A program made the position numbers and the translations under genes. A stretch of 13,635 nt of DNA from Clostridia bacterium (GTDB taxonomy: Bacteria; Bacillota_A; Clostridia; Oscillospirales; CAG-272), in assembly GCA_017407885.1 (NCBI GenBank), contig JAFQVU010000092.1:1-13635 (forward strand), given 5' to 3'. This document shows positions 13,308 through 13,635 of this stretch, piece after piece. How positions within the stretch are numbered: position 1 is the stretch's first letter; each line of letters opens with the position of its first letter. Below the pieces are notes generated by a model, which did not search any database, had not been told where the DNA came from, and saw only the letters and a list, made by a program, of their open reading frames with translations.

Positions 13308-13635
13308 ATAAAGGTTGATAATTCGGCATTTTTGGCTGATTTATCAGCCTTTTTTCTATGTAAATCGGAGCTGCCACCCGAATCGGTGACAGCTCCGTTC
13401 TTGTTTTCGCCTTTGCCTGCAAGCTTCCGCATCGCATCCATGATCTGCGGCTCGCATCGCATCATATGCTCGACCAATGTTTCGTCCTCGCCGATGCCGA
13501 GGGAGCGGTCGATCTCGCCGCGGAGGATATCTGCAGGAAGTGTGTTGAGGTAGAACTCGATGTGATCGTTATAGACGACCACTTTGTCGAGGTAGAGATT
13601 CAACAGTTGGCGGTGCATCTCCACGTCGCCCGAGA
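13214..13635 (-). CDS. Probable site-specific (serine-type) recombinase, C-terminal part, running into ssrA antisense
   Basis: The frame is open to the window's right edge, so the N-terminal domain is outside. The visible start SGDVEMHRQLLNLYLDKVVVYNDHIEFYLNTLP resembles the C-terminal region of large serine recombinases of clostridial mobile elements (an L-DKVVVY-DHIE-YLN pattern), recalled rather than searched. A GTG at 13624 is internal. After a polar stretch rich in Lys, Ser and Asp the frame has no stop before tmRNA, and continues through the antisense of its 3' end (GGGEGNRTPVRK, 13307 leftward) until 13214. The biologically conserved part is probably 13380-13635. The tail may be a by-product of integration at ssrA or of decay. 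No catalytic Ser is in the window, so tyrosine integrase or other origin is not excluded. Confidence 0.5.
   Translation of the reverse strand, partial: SGDVEMHRQLLNLYLDKVVVYNDHIEFYLNTLPADILRGEIDRSLGIGEDETLVEHMMRCEPQIMDAMRKLAGKGENKNGAVTDSGGSSDLHRKKADKSAKNAELSTFIGGGEGNRTPVRKLIDIAFSGCSRLFRIPSS
13334..13355 (+). terminator. Rho-independent terminator of ssrA
   Basis: GGCTGAT (13334-13340) and ATCAGCC (13343-13349) form the stem, followed directly by six T (13350-13355). It starts 27 nt after the tmRNA CCA end. On the opposite strand the same bases lie within the recombinase reading frame. Confidence 0.9.

Overview
The window looks like a chromosomal segment from a member of the Clostridia (Firmicutes), most likely an Oscillospiraceae/Ruminococcaceae-type gut or environmental anaerobe. 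This rests on strong AAGGAG/GGAGG-type ribosome sites, many TTGACA-17-TATAAT promoters with an extended TGN -10, neighbouring smpB and ssrA, a bacterial-type AspRS, and a small protein resembling the clostridial DUF6514 family. No 16S rRNA is in the window, so the taxonomic placement is inference.

Layout. (1) 1-500: the end of an rRNA operon, with two tandem 5S genes (the first cut by the window edge), tRNA-Asn(GTT), a strong inter-tRNA hairpin, a CAT-anticodon tRNA and a rho-independent terminator. (2) 599-2206: a ClC-type anion transporter with a C-terminal TrkA-C-like domain and unusual selectivity-filter residues, visibly more AT-rich than its neighbours. (3) 2441-3484: a Gfo/Idh/MocA oxidoreductase with its own promoter and terminator. 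(4) 3632-4705: mnmA (tRNA 2-thiouridylase) behind a consensus promoter, abutting a convergent 96-codon gene on the minus strand. (5) 5163-7200: aspS, preceded by a ~165-nt leader that holds a 17-codon ORF containing three Asp codons and a GC-rich hairpin. (6) 12148-7171, minus strand: a three-gene operon of an aconitase-superfamily hydratase, a metallo-beta-lactamase-fold protein (1-nt gap) and an M3-family oligoendopeptidase, ending at a perfect 30-bp palindromic terminator shared with aspS. (7) 12243-13355: smpB and ssrA (tmRNA), the two partners of trans-translation. The smpB promoter appears to be split by a hairpin-rich element flanked by 10-bp direct repeats that each contain a -10 box. 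(8) 13214-13635: the 3' part of a probable site-specific recombinase whose reading frame runs without a stop into the antisense strand of the ssrA 3' end, suggesting a mobile-element junction at tmRNA.

Much of the window is translation machinery (5S, tRNAs, mnmA, aspS, smpB/ssrA), mixed with transport and metabolic genes. I saw no CRISPR array, defence island or obviously new multi-gene system. The best candidates for something undescribed are the Asp-containing leader ORF upstream of aspS, the element inside the smpB promoter, the short tmRNA tag ANTELAAA, and the recombinase ORF running into ssrA.
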